From Paraburkholderia sp. (lineage in GTDB: Bacteria > Pseudomonadota > Gammaproteobacteria > Burkholderiales > Burkholderiaceae), in the NCBI RefSeq assembly GCF_028283785.1, contig NZ_JAPWKB010000012.1:62001-126000 (forward strand): a stretch of 64,000 bases of DNA, in the 5' to 3' direction. Shown here piece by piece: positions 44,388-54,434 of the stretch. The stretch's first letter is position 1. Each line of letters opens with the position of its first letter. The notes below the pieces were generated by a model. That model was not told the origin of the DNA. It did no database searches and worked only from the letters and a program-made list of their open reading frames with translations. The translations under genes and the position numbers were made by a program.

Positions 44388-45170
44388 ATGTTTAGCGTCA
44401 CCTATGCGCAACTGAACGGCTGGCTGACCGCCTTTTTGTGGCCGTTCGTGCGGATTCTGGCGTTGGTCGCAACCGCGCCGGTGCTGGGCAACATGTCGGT
44501 GCCGATCCGCGTGAAGGTAGGGTTGTCGGCGTTCATCACGTTGATCGTTGCGCCGACCTTGGGCGTGATGCCTCAGGTGACGGTGTTCTCCGCGACCGGC
44601 GTATGGATCATCGTGAACCAGTTTCTGATTGGCGCGGCGATGGGTCTGACGATGCAGGTGATTTTCGCGGCCGTTCAGGCATCGGGCGACCTTATCGGTT
44701 TGGGGATGGGGCTTGGATTCGCGACGTTTTTCGATCCACAGGCACGCGGTTCGAGCGGCGTGGTGGCCAGCTACATGAACGTGATGGCGATGCTGGTGTT
44801 TCTCGTAATGGACGGGCATCTGCAGATGATCAGCGCGTTGATCGCCAGTTTCCAGACCGCGCCGATCGGTGCGGGGATCGTGGGGTCGACCGGTTGGCGG
44901 ACGTTGGCCGGATATGGGAATACGGTGTTTTCTGCTGGGATTCTGTTGTCGTTGCCGGTCGTGGCAGCGTTGTTGATTGCCAATCTTGCGCTTGGGATCT
45001 TGAATCGGGCTGCGCCGCAGATTGGGATTTTTCAGGTTGGGTTTCCGTTGACCATGCTGGTGGGGCTTTTGTTGTTGCAGTTGATGGTGCCGAATATGAT
45101 TCCGTTTTTTGCCAGGTTGTTTGATTCTGGGGTTGGGGAGATGGGGAGAGTGGCGGCTGGGTTTAAATAG
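44388..45170 (+). CDS. fliR: Flagellar export gate protein FliR
   Basis: A 260-residue inner-membrane protein. Family signatures are FLWPFVRILALVATAPVLGN near residue 20 and FAAVQASGDLIGLGMGLGFATFFDPQA near 95-120, with about six hydrophobic segments in all. It is the last gene of fliLMNOPQR, and repeat copy C lies after its stop. The 3' part has lower GC than the rest of the gene, which fits fewer constraints near its end. Confidence 0.95.
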   Translation: MFSVTYAQLNGWLTAFLWPFVRILALVATAPVLGNMSVPIRVKVGLSAFITLIVAPTLGVMPQVTVFSATGVWIIVNQFLIGAAMGLTMQVIFAAVQASGDLIGLGMGLGFATFFDPQARGSSGVVASYMNVMAMLVFLVMDGHLQMISALIASFQTAPIGAGIVGSTGWRTLAGYGNTVFSAGILLSLPVVAALLIANLALGILNRAAPQIGIFQVGFPLTMLVGLLLLQLMVPNMIPFFARLFDSGVGEMGRVAAGFK

Positions 45171-45233
45171 GTTTTTGGTTTTTGTTTTTGTTTTTTGGTT
45201 TTTGTCTCGTTTCGTTTCGCCTCGGTTTGTCCC

Positions 45234-45390
45234 GTTTTCGCGCTGGTCCGCCTGGTTCGTCCCTGTCCGGGACCGGACCTACTTTTCTTTGCTCGCGCAA
45301 AGAAAAGTAGGCAAAAGAAAGCGCGTTTACACCGACACTCCGTAGCGAGTGGCGTCGTTTCAGAACGGGTAGTGGACCGCGCACGATTTG
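45234..45390 (+). repeat. Palindromic intergenic repeat, copy C
   Basis: Same core as A: CCTACTTTTCTTTG (45278-45291) and CAAAGAAAAGTAGG (45298-45311), preceded by GTCCCTGTCCGGGACC and followed by AAAGAAAGCGCGTTTACACC. It lies about 60 bases after the fliR stop. With A, similarity continues to about 45485. Confidence 0.85.
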
Positions 45391-45824
45391 AGTTGCCGCA
45401 CCACATGTCTTGGTGACAAGGCAGTCATTCGTTCCGGCTGTTCGCTTCGCTACAGCCGACGGGCACAGCCCCGTCTTCATCCCTCAGCGTCATTCGCGCG
45501 CTGCACTCCGTCGGTCACAACACCCATTTTCCTGGCATGCGCCGGTCTTGTCCTGCGCGCAAAACTCCAGGCCAATCAGGCCGTCGAAACCATCGCGAAG
45601 ACGGGTGAATGCCGTGGCGCAAACCGGGCCTTGAGCCGGACGCTGGCACGGCCGCGACGGCTGGCAAATCGGGTGGTGCAAACCGGGCTTCGATCCGACG
45701 ACGAAACCGTCGAAACGGTGTGCAAATGACGTGGCGAAAATGGGTTTTTGAAGTGGGCTACCGCCGCGGAGCGGGCGGGATGTGCCGGCGCGGACCACCG
45801 GGAAAAACGGACCGGCAACTCCAA

Positions 45825-45979
45825 ACGTGCGCGGTCCACTACCCGAAAGTCAGTAGACGCCACTCGCTACGAAGCGCGAGGTAAACGCGCTTTCTTTTGC
45901 CTACTTTTCTTTGCGCGAGCAAAGAAAAGTAGGTGCGGTCCCGCACAGGGACGATCCAGGCAAACCGACTTGAAAACAG
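45825..45979 (-). repeat. Palindromic intergenic repeat, copy D (inverted to C)
   Basis: Reverse-oriented copy with arms 45900-45913 and 45920-45933. It lies about 120 bases after the flgL stop. Confidence 0.85.
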
Positions 45980-46102
45980 GACGCGCACAACGAGCCAGGA
46001 ACAACCAAACCAAAACCCAAACCAAAAACGAAAAGGGCGAACCCCATCAAAAGAGCCCGCCCAGAAAACCACAAAAAAACCAGCAAAAACCTTAATTCAA
46101 AA

Positions 46103-47344
46103 TCAATTCAGATACTGGAACAACGTCATCCCCTGAATCTTCACAAACGCCTGCTGCGCTGCCTGCAACGACGCCTGCTCCATCGTGTACTTCCCGATCG
46201 TCTTGGTCAGATCGGTCTGCGTCAGATCCGCCAGATCACTCGAATTCTGCAATGTGTTCGTCTGCGTCACCGTCTGCAACGCCTGAACTTCCTGCTCGCG
46301 TCCACCCACCGACGCCTGCACCGTCGTGATGTTGTTCATCGTGTTCTCGAGCTGCGTCATGCTCGAATTCACCGCGTTCTGATAATTCGCCGCTGCTACC
46401 GGACCGGACTGGATCGGCGTCTGCAACGTCGTGATCAACTGGTTCAGGTTCGCGAACACGTCCGTGCTCTGTTGAACCGCCGGCGTCACCGAGAACGAAT
46501 CGCCACCATTCGGCGCGCCGCTGATCGCCACCGATTGCCCACCCAACGTGATCGCCGTGCCGGCCGAAAACGGCTGCGATGCGCTCGTGGTCGTCGTGCC
46601 GCTCGCCGGATCGTATGCGCTCACGGTGTATGTCGACGCCGCACTGCCCGCGGTGCCGTCGAACGAAACCGTGTACGTGTACGCATTGGTCGGATCGACC
46701 GGGTTGTTCGTGCTAACCGTCCCGATCACGCCCGTGCCGCCGTTCGTCGACGCACCCGCCGGAATCCCGCTCGTGCCGATCGACGCGACGCTCTGGAACA
46801 CCGTAATGCCATTGTCCCCCGCCTGCACCGCATGCGTGTCCGTCATCTGCACGGTGCGGTTGCCCGCGTCGCCGGCATAGACCACTGTGCCGCTCGAATT
46901 CTCAGTGAACGGCTGCGCCGTGCTCTGGAAACCCGCAAAAATGTAGTTGCCTGCGGAATCCGTCGAGTTCGCCAGCGTGACGAGCTGACTGCGCAAGCTC
47001 GTCAATTCCGTGGCGATCGAGCCGCGGTCGCCGTCGTTCAGCGAACCGTCGCCCGCGCGCAGTACCAGCGTGTGAATGTTCTGCATCACGTTGTTGACGC
47101 TGGTCAGCGTGGTGTCTTCCTGCTGCAACGACGTCAACGCCGTGCTCTGGTTCGACGTGTATTGCGACAGCGACGTACCCACCGCGCTCAACTGCACCGC
47201 CTGCGCGGCGCCGAGCGGGTTGTCCGACGGCGTCGCGAGACTCACGCCGCTAGAGATCTGTTGATAAAGCTGTGACAACTGAGCTTGCTGATCGCTCATC
47301 GCCGACACGTTCATCGTGTAGTACTGCTGGCTCGAGATGCGCAT
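46103..47344 (-). CDS. flgL: Flagellar hook-filament junction protein FlgL
   Basis: A 413-residue secreted protein. The N-terminal flagellin-like helix (RISSQQYYTMNVSAMSDQQA, then LSQLYQQISSGVSLATPSDNP) and the C-terminal helical half (STDVFANLNQLITTLQTPIQ) frame a central domain. Residues about 221-290 form a Ser/Thr-rich beta module (TYTVSFDG ... NGGDSFSVTPAV) seen also in FlgE and FlgK. It follows flgK closely on the same strand. Confidence 0.93.
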   Translation of the reverse strand: MRISSQQYYTMNVSAMSDQQAQLSQLYQQISSGVSLATPSDNPLGAAQAVQLSAVGTSLSQYTSNQSTALTSLQQEDTTLTSVNNVMQNIHTLVLRAGDGSLNDGDRGSIATELTSLRSQLVTLANSTDSAGNYIFAGFQSTAQPFTENSSGTVVYAGDAGNRTVQMTDTHAVQAGDNGITVFQSVASIGTSGIPAGASTNGGTGVIGTVSTNNPVDPTNAYTYTVSFDGTAGSAASTYTVSAYDPASGTTTTSASQPFSAGTAITLGGQSVAISGAPNGGDSFSVTPAVQQSTDVFANLNQLITTLQTPIQSGPVAAANYQNAVNSSMTQLENTMNNITTVQASVGGREQEVQALQTVTQTNTLQNSSDLADLTQTDLTKTIGKYTMEQASLQAAQQAFVKIQGMTLFQYLN

Positions 47345-47355
47345 TATTCAACGCC

Positions 47356-49359
47356 TCACTGGAAGATGCCCAACAGCGTCTGGAACAGGGTCTGCGCGGT
47401 CTGGATGACCTTGCTGTTCGCCTGATAGAGCTGCTGATACTGAAGCAGATTCGCTGCTTCTTCGTTGATATTGACGCCCGACACCGACTGTTGCGCCGAG
47501 GTGATTTGCGTCACCAGCGTGGTCTGCGCCGTGCTCGAAGTCTGCACCTGATTGGTCTGGTTGCCGATGCCGTTCACGTAGTTCGCGAACGAACCGTTCA
47601 ACGTCACCGTGCCGCCCGACAATACCTTCGCGGTCGACAACGACGACAGCGACTGTGCATTGCGGCCGTCGTTCGATGCGCCCGTGTTCGGACCGACGCT
47701 GAACGTGTCGCCGTTCGCCGGCGTGCCGCTCACCGTTACCGTCACGTTGTTCATCGACGTCGAACCGCTCGACGTGCCGGTACCGATCGTGATCGTCGCG
47801 CCGCTCGACGGGTCGTACGGAATCGACGTGACGGCAGGCGCCGTCGAACCGATCGTGTACGACGTGTTGCCGACGCTCACCACCGAGCCATCCGCGAAAC
47901 CGCTCAACGTGCCGCTGCCCGACGTATTGCTGTACGTCAGCTTCAGCGTCGAAGTGGGCGCCTGGTAACCGGCCGTCACCGAACCTTGGGTGATCGTCGC
48001 GGTGCCAGTGTTCGACGTCGTCGCCGAAGCGAGCACCGGCGAGGCGGCGGCAATCGCCGAAGCGGTCGTCGTCGCGAGGCTGAAGTTGTTCAGTGCGCTG
48101 CGGGTCGGCTCGACGGTGAACGTGTCACCGGCGTTCATCGTGCCGGTCGACGAAAAGTTCAGGCCGGCGATCGGCTTGGTCAGATCGGCGGCGGTCGCGA
48201 CGATGTTGCCCGACTGGTTGTCGGTCAGCGTGTAGCTCGAACCGTTGTACGCCAGCGTGTAGTTGCCGGTCGGCGGGTTGGTCGCGTCGGCGAAAGTCGC
48301 CGACACGGTCGCGCTGCCGGTATTGGCCTGGCTCGAATAAATGGTCGGCTGGGCGACGTTGAACAGCGCGCTGCCTTGCGTGCCGCTCAGCGTGATACCG
48401 AGCCCGTTCTGCGCATTCACCTGTGCGGCGAAGCTGGTCGCGATCGCGCCGAGTTGCGCTTCGGCCGGATCGAGCGTCTGGCTGCGGAACGACGTGAGAC
48501 CGCCGAGCGTGCCGCCGAAACCCGATACCTGGCTGTCCGTCAGCGTCTGCGGCGTCGGCGCCGGGCTTTGACCCGCCGTGCCGAGATATTGCACCGACAG
48601 TTCGCTCGGATCGCCGGTCGATGCGGCCGTGCCGAGATTGAAGCTGGCATTGCCGACCACCAGCGGCTGACCGTTGCCCATGAACAGGCTATAACCGGTG
48701 TTGCTCTGCACGACCTGCACGCCCACCAGCGACGACAGGTTCGACACGGCGAGATCGCGCTGATCCATCAACTGGTTCGGCGGCTGGCCGCCAGCGCTGG
48801 CAGCCGAAATCTGCGTGTTCAACGCGGCGATCTGCGCGGTGTACGTGTTGATCTGCGTGACGGTATCGGTCAACTGCGTGTTGACGCTCGACCGCAACTG
48901 GTCGTACTGTGCGCCCGCTGCGGTGACCTGGTCGGCAAGCGTCGCGCCGTTGCTCATCGCCGTCTGGCGCGTGGCCAGATCCGACGCGTTGTTCGCAACG
49001 CTTTGCAGACCCGTGAAATAGCTGGTGATGGAGCTCGCAATGCCGGAGGTCGGGCTGCCGACCATGTTGTTCAGCTGCGAGATCATCGTGTTGTACGTCG
49101 ACAGCGAACCTGCCTGCGACTGAGCGTTGTTCAGCTCGGTGGCGAGATAACTGCTGTACGAACGTTGCACGGTCGTGGTCGACACGCCTTGCGGCAGATA
49201 ACCCGAACCGGTGTACTGACCGTTGGCTTCCGAGTAAACCGGCTTCTCGACCGAATACCCCGGCGTCGACGCATTGCTGATGTTCTGACCCGTCGTCGTC
49301 AGTCCCCACTGCGCTGCATTGAGACCGCTAAGACCGATTGTTAAGAGATTGCTGGACAT
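47356..49359 (-). CDS. flgK: Flagellar hook-associated protein FlgK
   Basis: A 667-residue junction protein. The N-terminal NLLTIGLSGLNAAQWGLTTT and GQNISNASTPGYSVEKPVYSEAN and the C-terminal EEAANLLQYQQLYQANSKVIQTAQTLFQTLL are classic. Middle domains (about 361-418 and 465-557) carry repeated GDTFTVEP/GDTFSVGP beta modules. It precedes flgL with 11 bases between. A sigma-28-type promoter lies at 49425-49451, about 65 bases upstream. Confidence 0.95.
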   Translation of the reverse strand: MSSNLLTIGLSGLNAAQWGLTTTGQNISNASTPGYSVEKPVYSEANGQYTGSGYLPQGVSTTTVQRSYSSYLATELNNAQSQAGSLSTYNTMISQLNNMVGSPTSGIASSITSYFTGLQSVANNASDLATRQTAMSNGATLADQVTAAGAQYDQLRSSVNTQLTDTVTQINTYTAQIAALNTQISAASAGGQPPNQLMDQRDLAVSNLSSLVGVQVVQSNTGYSLFMGNGQPLVVGNASFNLGTAASTGDPSELSVQYLGTAGQSPAPTPQTLTDSQVSGFGGTLGGLTSFRSQTLDPAEAQLGAIATSFAAQVNAQNGLGITLSGTQGSALFNVAQPTIYSSQANTGSATVSATFADATNPPTGNYTLAYNGSSYTLTDNQSGNIVATAADLTKPIAGLNFSSTGTMNAGDTFTVEPTRSALNNFSLATTTASAIAAASPVLASATTSNTGTATITQGSVTAGYQAPTSTLKLTYSNTSGSGTLSGFADGSVVSVGNTSYTIGSTAPAVTSIPYDPSSGATITIGTGTSSGSTSMNNVTVTVSGTPANGDTFSVGPNTGASNDGRNAQSLSSLSTAKVLSGGTVTLNGSFANYVNGIGNQTNQVQTSSTAQTTLVTQITSAQQSVSGVNINEEAANLLQYQQLYQANSKVIQTAQTLFQTLLGIFQ

Positions 49360-49424
49360 GCGTCATCCTGAAGGGCGGACATCGGACACTTGCCGCCGCG
49401 TTACGTGAACATCCGTGTTCTTGT

Positions 49425-49451
49425 ATAACGGCTCGCGAGCGGAAAGATTAA
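49425..49451 (-). promoter_or_regulatory. Sigma-28 promoter of flgKL
   Basis: On the minus strand TTAA, 15 bases, then GCCGTTAT. The -10 is identical to the one before flgM; the -35 is one base off TAAA. It lies about 65 bases before the flgK start. Confidence 0.65.
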
Positions 49452-49497
49452 GGGGTGCCGCAGACTTCGTGTAACGTTTGCGACCCCTCTCCCTACG

Positions 49498-50265
49498 TCA
49501 TCGAACCAGAGAGCGACGCTTCATTTCGAGCTGCGTAATCAGCCGCTGAAGCGTGTTTTCCGCGCTGCCGGGCAGCGTGATGAAGCGAAAGCCGAGTTGA
49601 TAGCGGGTCTGCCCATTGGGCAGGTCGGTTGCGCGATGCGATACCAGTTGCAGATCGATCGTCAGCTTGCCGAGCGGGCCGAGACTCAACAGGCAATCCT
49701 GGAAGATCGCGCCCATCGGCAGTTCGGCCACGCGTTGATCCGTCGTGCGCATACCGACGCCGCCCAGCGACAGATCGTGCACCTCGAAGCGGAACGCGTC
49801 GTCGGTTTCCGGCAGACGGCCCGTACAGGTGAACGGATCGAGCACCGGCGCATCGACGCGGAAATACTCGCGACGCTGCACGTGAAACAGCACTTCGGGG
49901 AAATCGGCTTCGAACGCGGGCAAGCCTTCGAAACGCGTTTCGCGCGGCGTGCCGGTTGCGAACTCGACGCGCACGCCATCGGGCGACGCGTGGAAACGGC
50001 AATGCGGTGAATTGAGCAGTCCGTGGTTTTGCACGGACAACGCACCCCAGTCGAAAGTGAAACTGCGTTCACGCACGTCGACATCGAGGATGCGCGTGAC
50101 GAGTTGTCCGCCTTGATATTCAACCGTCAGAAAATCGCCGCGATTGACGAGGTTGCGCAACTGAACGCCGATTTCAAGCGGGTTACGTCGTCCGAAGTCG
50201 CTGCCCGATTCATCGGACTGCGGCGTCTGATCGGCGTTCTGGCCTTTCGACTGATTAGTATCCAT
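49498..50265 (-). CDS. ycgR: Flagellar brake protein YcgR (PilZ domain)
   Basis: A 255-residue protein if started at ATG 50265 (261 residues from ATG 50283; both are possible). Residues about 30-120 are the YcgR-N domain, and from about residue 125 lies a PilZ domain: RREYFRVDAP is the cyclic-di-GMP RxxxR site and HDLSLGGVGMRT the DxSxxG site. On binding c-di-GMP such proteins slow the motor. It sits alone between flgJ and flgK with a sigma-28-type promoter at 50396-50422, consistent with late expression. Confidence 0.92.
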   Translation of the reverse strand: MDTNQSKGQNADQTPQSDESGSDFGRRNPLEIGVQLRNLVNRGDFLTVEYQGGQLVTRILDVDVRERSFTFDWGALSVQNHGLLNSPHCRFHASPDGVRVEFATGTPRETRFEGLPAFEADFPEVLFHVQRREYFRVDAPVLDPFTCTGRLPETDDAFRFEVHDLSLGGVGMRTTDQRVAELPMGAIFQDCLLSLGPLGKLTIDLQLVSHRATDLPNGQTRYQLGFRFITLPGSAENTLQRLITQLEMKRRSLVR

Positions 50266-50395
50266 GGGCTTGCCGGTATGCATGTTCTTTGGGCGCGCTC
50301 GCCGGACGGCGAAGAGGATGAAGCGTCGGCTCTCCGTCGCGGCAGGTCACGCGATCAACCGGATGGGGTTCCATACCGGTATCGGGTCAATCTGT

Positions 50396-50422
50396 TTAGC
50401 GGCACGGCATTCGCAAAATTTA
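50396..50422 (-). promoter_or_regulatory. Sigma-28 promoter of ycgR
   Basis: On the minus strand TAAA, exactly 15 bases, then GCCGCTAA, one base from the consensus GCCGATAA. The start would be about 100-120 bases before the ycgR start codon. Confidence 0.8.
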
Positions 50423-50630
50423 GCCTTTAAGACGAAAAATTTTGCGCAAACGTTTAACTCCTGCATACCCGGCCCGGTCTCGCCGGACGCGGGGATCGAA
50501 CGGGAAGGACTCCCGTTGCGGCACACTGCTGCGGATTGGCCGGGCGCCACGGGCGACCGGCCTGTTCCGTCTTTTTCTGCGACATGGCCCCGTCGCCGTC
50601 GTCCTTCAGGACTGTATTGGGTACTGCGCG

Positions 50631-50662
50631 GCGGATGCCGACATGATGTTGTCGGCATCCGC
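50631..50662 (-). terminator. Perfect 13-bp hairpin after flgJ
   Basis: GCGGATGCCGACA and TGTCGGCATCCGC pair without mismatch around a six-base loop, 34 bases past the flgJ stop. No U-run follows on the minus strand, so it may protect the 3' end of the flgBCDEFGHIJ message. Confidence 0.5.
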
Positions 50663-50695
50663 CATTTGCGAATCCGGAATACGGTGCAGCGGCGC

Positions 50696-51646
50696 TTACG
50701 CCATCTTCTGCATGATCGAAATCAGCTTTTTCGCGTAATGCGGGTCGGTCGCGTAACCGGCGCGCTGCATGCCATGCGCGAAGCCGGTGACGTCGTGCGA
50801 CGAATTGAGCACCTGCGCATAGCGCGGATTGCCCTTCAGCAGGCTCGCGTAGTCGGTCATCGCGTCGGCGTACGAATCGTACGCGCGGAATTTCTCGACC
50901 ACTTTGCGCGGGTGGCCGTTCACGTATTCCGTGGTCAGCGTCGACACGGTCTTGCCGGTCCAGTCGCTGCCGGCCTTGATGCCGAACACGTTGTGGCTGG
51001 TGCTGCCGTCCGACTTCGTGATTTCCTTCTTGCCCCAGCCCGATTCGAGCGCGGCCTGGCCGATGATAAAGCGCGCCGGAATGCCGGTCGCGGCGCTGGC
51101 CGCCTGAGCGGGCGCCGCGAGCTTGTCGACGAATGCATCCACCTTCGACGACGAACCGTCGCCACGCAGCGGCGGCGTCAGCGAACTGTTCGCCGAATAG
51201 CCCGGGCTGCTTGCGAGCGAGCCGTTGGCCGCTGCATTGCCGTAAGCACGCGTCAATGCGTTCAGCGCGGCCGTCTGGCCCGCGTTCGCATCGCTGCCAC
51301 CGCTGCCGCCGACCTGCATGCCCTGATTGCGCATCAGCTGCTTGAGCATCGCGTCGGCAACACCGATGCCCTTCGTGGACATCTGCTGCGACAGCTGCTG
51401 ATCCATCATCGACGTGAAGGTAGCCGAATCGTGCGAATCGAACGGGCTGTCCTGCGGCGTCGCGTCACGCATGCTTTTCAGCATCATCTGGGTGAACACA
51501 GCGTCGAACTGCTGGGCAGCCTGCTTCATGCCCGCTTGCGGCGATTCCTTCGCAAGCTTGGCCTTCAGCCCTTCGAAGCCTTGAACGTCGAGCGCAAAGC
51601 GCTGGGAAAGGTCGGTCGAAGCATTGGTTGTATCAGACGTGTTCAT
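50696..51646 (-). CDS. flgJ: Flagellar rod assembly protein and muramidase FlgJ
   Basis: A 316-residue two-domain protein. The N-terminal rod-binding part (about 25-120) holds GMKQAAQQFDAVFTQMMLKSM and FTSMMDQQLSQQM. The C-terminal glucosaminidase-type domain (about 170-316) cuts the peptidoglycan for the rod; QAALESGWG carries the catalytic glutamate, and HNVFGIKAGSDW and DPHYAKKLISIMQKM are conserved. It lacks a signal peptide, since it leaves through the flagellar system. It is the last gene of flgBCDEFGHIJ. Confidence 0.95.
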   Translation of the reverse strand: MNTSDTTNASTDLSQRFALDVQGFEGLKAKLAKESPQAGMKQAAQQFDAVFTQMMLKSMRDATPQDSPFDSHDSATFTSMMDQQLSQQMSTKGIGVADAMLKQLMRNQGMQVGGSGGSDANAGQTAALNALTRAYGNAAANGSLASSPGYSANSSLTPPLRGDGSSSKVDAFVDKLAAPAQAASAATGIPARFIIGQAALESGWGKKEITKSDGSTSHNVFGIKAGSDWTGKTVSTLTTEYVNGHPRKVVEKFRAYDSYADAMTDYASLLKGNPRYAQVLNSSHDVTGFAHGMQRAGYATDPHYAKKLISIMQKMA

Positions 51647-51657
51647 CGCCGTCCTCC

Positions 51658-52857
51658 TTAGATGATTTCGAGTTCGGCGCGCAAGGCGCCTGCTGCTTTC
51701 ATGGCCTGCAGGATCGACATCAGATCCGCGGGCGTCGCGCCGAGCGCGTTCAGCCCTTTGACTACATCGGCGAGATTCGCGCCGGCGTTGACGTACTTCA
51801 GCGCGCCATTTTCCTGCTTCATCTGAATTTGCGACTGCTGGGCAGCCACCGTCTGACCGTTCGACAGCGCATTCGGCTGGCTGACCACCGGTTGCGTATT
51901 GATCACCACCGACAGATTGCCGTGCGCCACCGCGCAGTTCTGCAACTGCACCATCTGGTTCATCACGATCGAACCCGTGCGCGCGTTCAGGATTATCTTC
52001 GCCTGGCCGATGGCCGGCTTCACGTCGAGATTCTGCAACTGCGCCATGAACTGCACCTGTTGCGACGGATCGGACGGTGCGCGCAACTGGACCGTGCGGC
52101 CGTCGAGTGCAATCGCGGTACCGCTGCCGAATGCATTGTTGACCGCGGCGACCACGCGCTGCGTCGTGTCGTAGTCCATCTCGTTCAGTTCGAGCTGCAT
52201 CGTGCCGGCTTGCGACACCGACGTCGGCACCGCACGTTCGACGATCGCGCCGTTCGTGATGCGGCCGGCGGCCAGCTGGTTCACCTGCACCTTGCTGCCG
52301 TTCGCGCTCGCACCGGCGCCGCCGATCGCGAGATTGCCCTGCGACAGCGCATACACCTGGCCGTCGGCGCCCTTCAGCGGCGTCAGCAGCAGCGTGCCGC
52401 CGCGCAGGCTCTTCGCGTTACCGAGCGACGAGACCGTCACGTCGATCGCTTCGCCCGGACGCGAGAACGGCGGCAAGGTCGCCGTCACCATCACGGCGGC
52501 GACGTTCTTCAACTGCATGTTCGACGACGACGACGACGACGTGGTCGCGCCCGCCTGCTGGTTGTTGATCGAGATGCCGAGGTTCGCGAGCATGTTGGTC
52601 AGCGTCTGCGTCGTGAACGGCGTTTGCATGGTCTGGTCGCCCGTGCCGTCGAGACCCACGACGAGGCCGTAGCCGATCAGCGGGTTGTCGCGCACGCCTT
52701 GGATCTGCACGAGATCCTTCAGGCGTTCGGCGTGAGCGGCGGGCATCGCCATCGGCAGAGCGGCGCACACCAGCGCGGCGCCGAGCACGGCGCGGCGAAT
52801 CTGGCGGCCTGCCGCGCGCAGCGTCGGCATCGAGTTCAGGATAGAAGCGAAATACAT
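51658..52857 (-). CDS. flgI: Flagellar P-ring protein FlgI
   Basis: A 399-residue periplasmic ring protein exported by Sec: a signal peptide with basic region and hydrophobic [22 protein letters not shown] stretch, cleaved after AHA. The mature start [33 protein letters not shown] is the family signature. ATG 52857 follows the flgH stop by two bases (the frame may start earlier at GTG 52866). Confidence 0.95.
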   Translation of the reverse strand: MYFASILNSMPTLRAAGRQIRRAVLGAALVCAALPMAMPAAHAERLKDLVQIQGVRDNPLIGYGLVVGLDGTGDQTMQTPFTTQTLTNMLANLGISINNQQAGATTSSSSSSNMQLKNVAAVMVTATLPPFSRPGEAIDVTVSSLGNAKSLRGGTLLLTPLKGADGQVYALSQGNLAIGGAGASANGSKVQVNQLAAGRITNGAIVERAVPTSVSQAGTMQLELNEMDYDTTQRVVAAVNNAFGSGTAIALDGRTVQLRAPSDPSQQVQFMAQLQNLDVKPAIGQAKIILNARTGSIVMNQMVQLQNCAVAHGNLSVVINTQPVVSQPNALSNGQTVAAQQSQIQMKQENGALKYVNAGANLADVVKGLNALGATPADLMSILQAMKAAGALRAELEII

Positions 52858-52859
52858 GA

Positions 52860-53570
52860 TCACCACGGCGCTACGTTAAGGAAAAAGCGTTGCAGCCAAC
52901 CCATGTTCTCGGCCTCGTCGATATAGCCTTTCGCCGAGTACTCGATCTTCGCGTCGGCAACCGACGTCGAGTACACCGCGTTCTGACCGGAAATCGTGTT
53001 CGGGTTGACTACCCCGGAGAATCGCACGAACTCGTTACCCTGGTTGATCAGCATTTGCTTCTCTCCGCTTACCATCAGGTTGCCGTTCGGCTGCACGCCC
53101 GTCACCGTCACGGTGATCGTGCCGTTGAACGTATTCGACGCGTTCGCGCCACCCGATGCCGTCAGCGCATTGGTGCCCGACGCGCTCAGGTTGGCCTTGC
53201 CGAACAGACCGCCGAAAAAGCCGGCGGTCGGCGTCGCGAAACCGACCGACGTGCCACGGTTCGCTTTCGCGCCCGACGACTTCGTCGCGTTGATGTTTTC
53301 CGCGATCACGATGGTAATGATGTCGCCCACGTTGCGGGGACGCTGATCTTCGAATAGCGGACGGCCTGCATAACCGGGGTTGTAGATCGAACCCGGTGCG
53401 TTCAGCTGCGGCGGCATCGGCGGCATGGCCGTCATCGGTTGTGCGATCAGCGGCTGGCGCGGCAGTTGCGAGCAACCGGCGAACGCGGCGGCGACGAGCG
53501 CAGCCACTGCCAGTTGCACCACCGGCCGACCGAAACGCGAACCTTCCGCATTGCAAAGAGAGAGCGACAT
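52860..53570 (-). CDS. flgH: Flagellar L-ring lipoprotein FlgH
   Basis: A 236-residue outer-membrane lipoprotein. The lipobox AFAGC is at about residue 30, with cysteine as acylated residue 1 of the mature form. Conserved segments are [21 protein letters not shown] and [13 protein letters not shown], and the C-terminal [23 protein letters not shown] 53570 is chosen with GGGAAACAAG upstream; GTG 53582 is the alternative. It lies between flgG and flgI. Confidence 0.95.
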   Translation of the reverse strand: MSLSLCNAEGSRFGRPVVQLAVAALVAAAFAGCSQLPRQPLIAQPMTAMPPMPPQLNAPGSIYNPGYAGRPLFEDQRPRNVGDIITIVIAENINATKSSGAKANRGTSVGFATPTAGFFGGLFGKANLSASGTNALTASGGANASNTFNGTITVTVTGVQPNGNLMVSGEKQMLINQGNEFVRFSGVVNPNTISGQNAVYSTSVADAKIEYSAKGYIDEAENMGWLQRFFLNVAPW

Positions 53571-53603
53571 CTTGTTTCCCACTGCGAGTTAATTCCGAAT
53601 CCC

Positions 53604-54392
53604 TTAAACCTGCATCTGGCTCAGGGTTTGCAGCATCTGGTCGGAAGTCGTCACCGCCTTGCTGTTGATTTCGTAAGCGCGCTGCGTCTGGATCATGTTG
53701 ACCAGTTCCTGCACCACGTTCACGTTCGACGCTTCGACGTAACCCTGATTCAACGAACCCGCGCCGTTCAGGCCCGGCGTCGATGCATTCGGCGCACCCG
53801 ACGATGCGGTTTCGGAGAACAGGTTTTCGCCCTTCGCTTCGAGACCGGCCGGGTTGATGAAGGTCGCGACCTGCATCGAGCCGATCTGCGTGCTGGTGGT
53901 CGAGCCGGCGGTGGTGATCGACACCGAACCGTCGCTACCGATCGTCAGCGACGTGGCGTTTTGCGGGATCGTGATCGCCGGGATCACCTGATAACCGCTC
54001 GACGTGACGAGCTGGCCTTGCGCATTGGTCTGGAACGAGCCGTCACGCGTGTACGCGTTGGTGCCGTCCGGCATCTGCACCTGGAAGAAGCCCTGACCGT
54101 TGATCGCGACGTCTTTCGAGTTGCCGGTCTGTTGCAGGTTGCCCTGCGTGTAGAGACGTTCGGTGGCGACCTGTTGCACACCGGTGCCGAGCTGGATGCC
54201 CGACGGCAGTTCGGTTTGCTGGGTCGAGTTCGCACCCGGCTGACGCACGGTCTGATACAGCAGATCCTCGAACACGGCGCGCGAGCCCTTGAAGCCATTG
54301 GTGCTGACGTTCGCGAGGTTGTTCGAGATCACGTCCATCTGCGCTTGCTGCGCATTCATGCCGGTAGCGGCGATATAGAGTGAGCGGTTCAC
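53604..54392 (-). CDS. flgG: Flagellar distal rod protein FlgG
   Basis: A 262-residue rod protein, the usual size. [40 protein letters not shown] and the C-terminal [34 protein letters not shown] mark it. It follows flgF with 43 bases between. Confidence 0.96.
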   Translation of the reverse strand: MNRSLYIAATGMNAQQAQMDVISNNLANVSTNGFKGSRAVFEDLLYQTVRQPGANSTQQTELPSGIQLGTGVQQVATERLYTQGNLQQTGNSKDVAINGQGFFQVQMPDGTNAYTRDGSFQTNAQGQLVTSSGYQVIPAITIPQNATSLTIGSDGSVSITTAGSTTSTQIGSMQVATFINPAGLEAKGENLFSETASSGAPNASTPGLNGAGSLNQGYVEASNVNVVQELVNMIQTQRAYEINSKAVTTSDQMLQTLSQMQV

Positions 54393-54434
54393 GGTAAATC
54401 TTCTCCTGGGTGCGATTGCAGCCCAAAAACAGGG

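Larger units (their letters stand above)
45171..46102. other. Intergenic region between fliR and flgL with repeat copies C and D
   Basis: No gene is supported across 932 bases. Copies C and D are inverted to each other. Between them, two diverged stretches look like a direct repeat of about 60 bases: GAAACCATCGCGAAGACGGG with GCCGTGGCGCAAACCGGGCC near 45586-45640, and GAAACCGTCGAAACGGTGTG with ACGTGGCGAAAATGGG near 45705-45748. Frames read here lack motifs and ribosome sites. Confidence 0.55.
50284..50695. other. Region between ycgR and flgJ with no gene
   Basis: Holds the sigma-28 promoter of ycgR and a 13-bp hairpin after flgJ. I see no further coding frame on either strand. Confidence 0.6.

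Noticed and set aside
45388..45884. Small frames between repeat copies C and D.
   Set aside because: No ribosome sites or domain motifs; they are explained by decayed repeat sequence.
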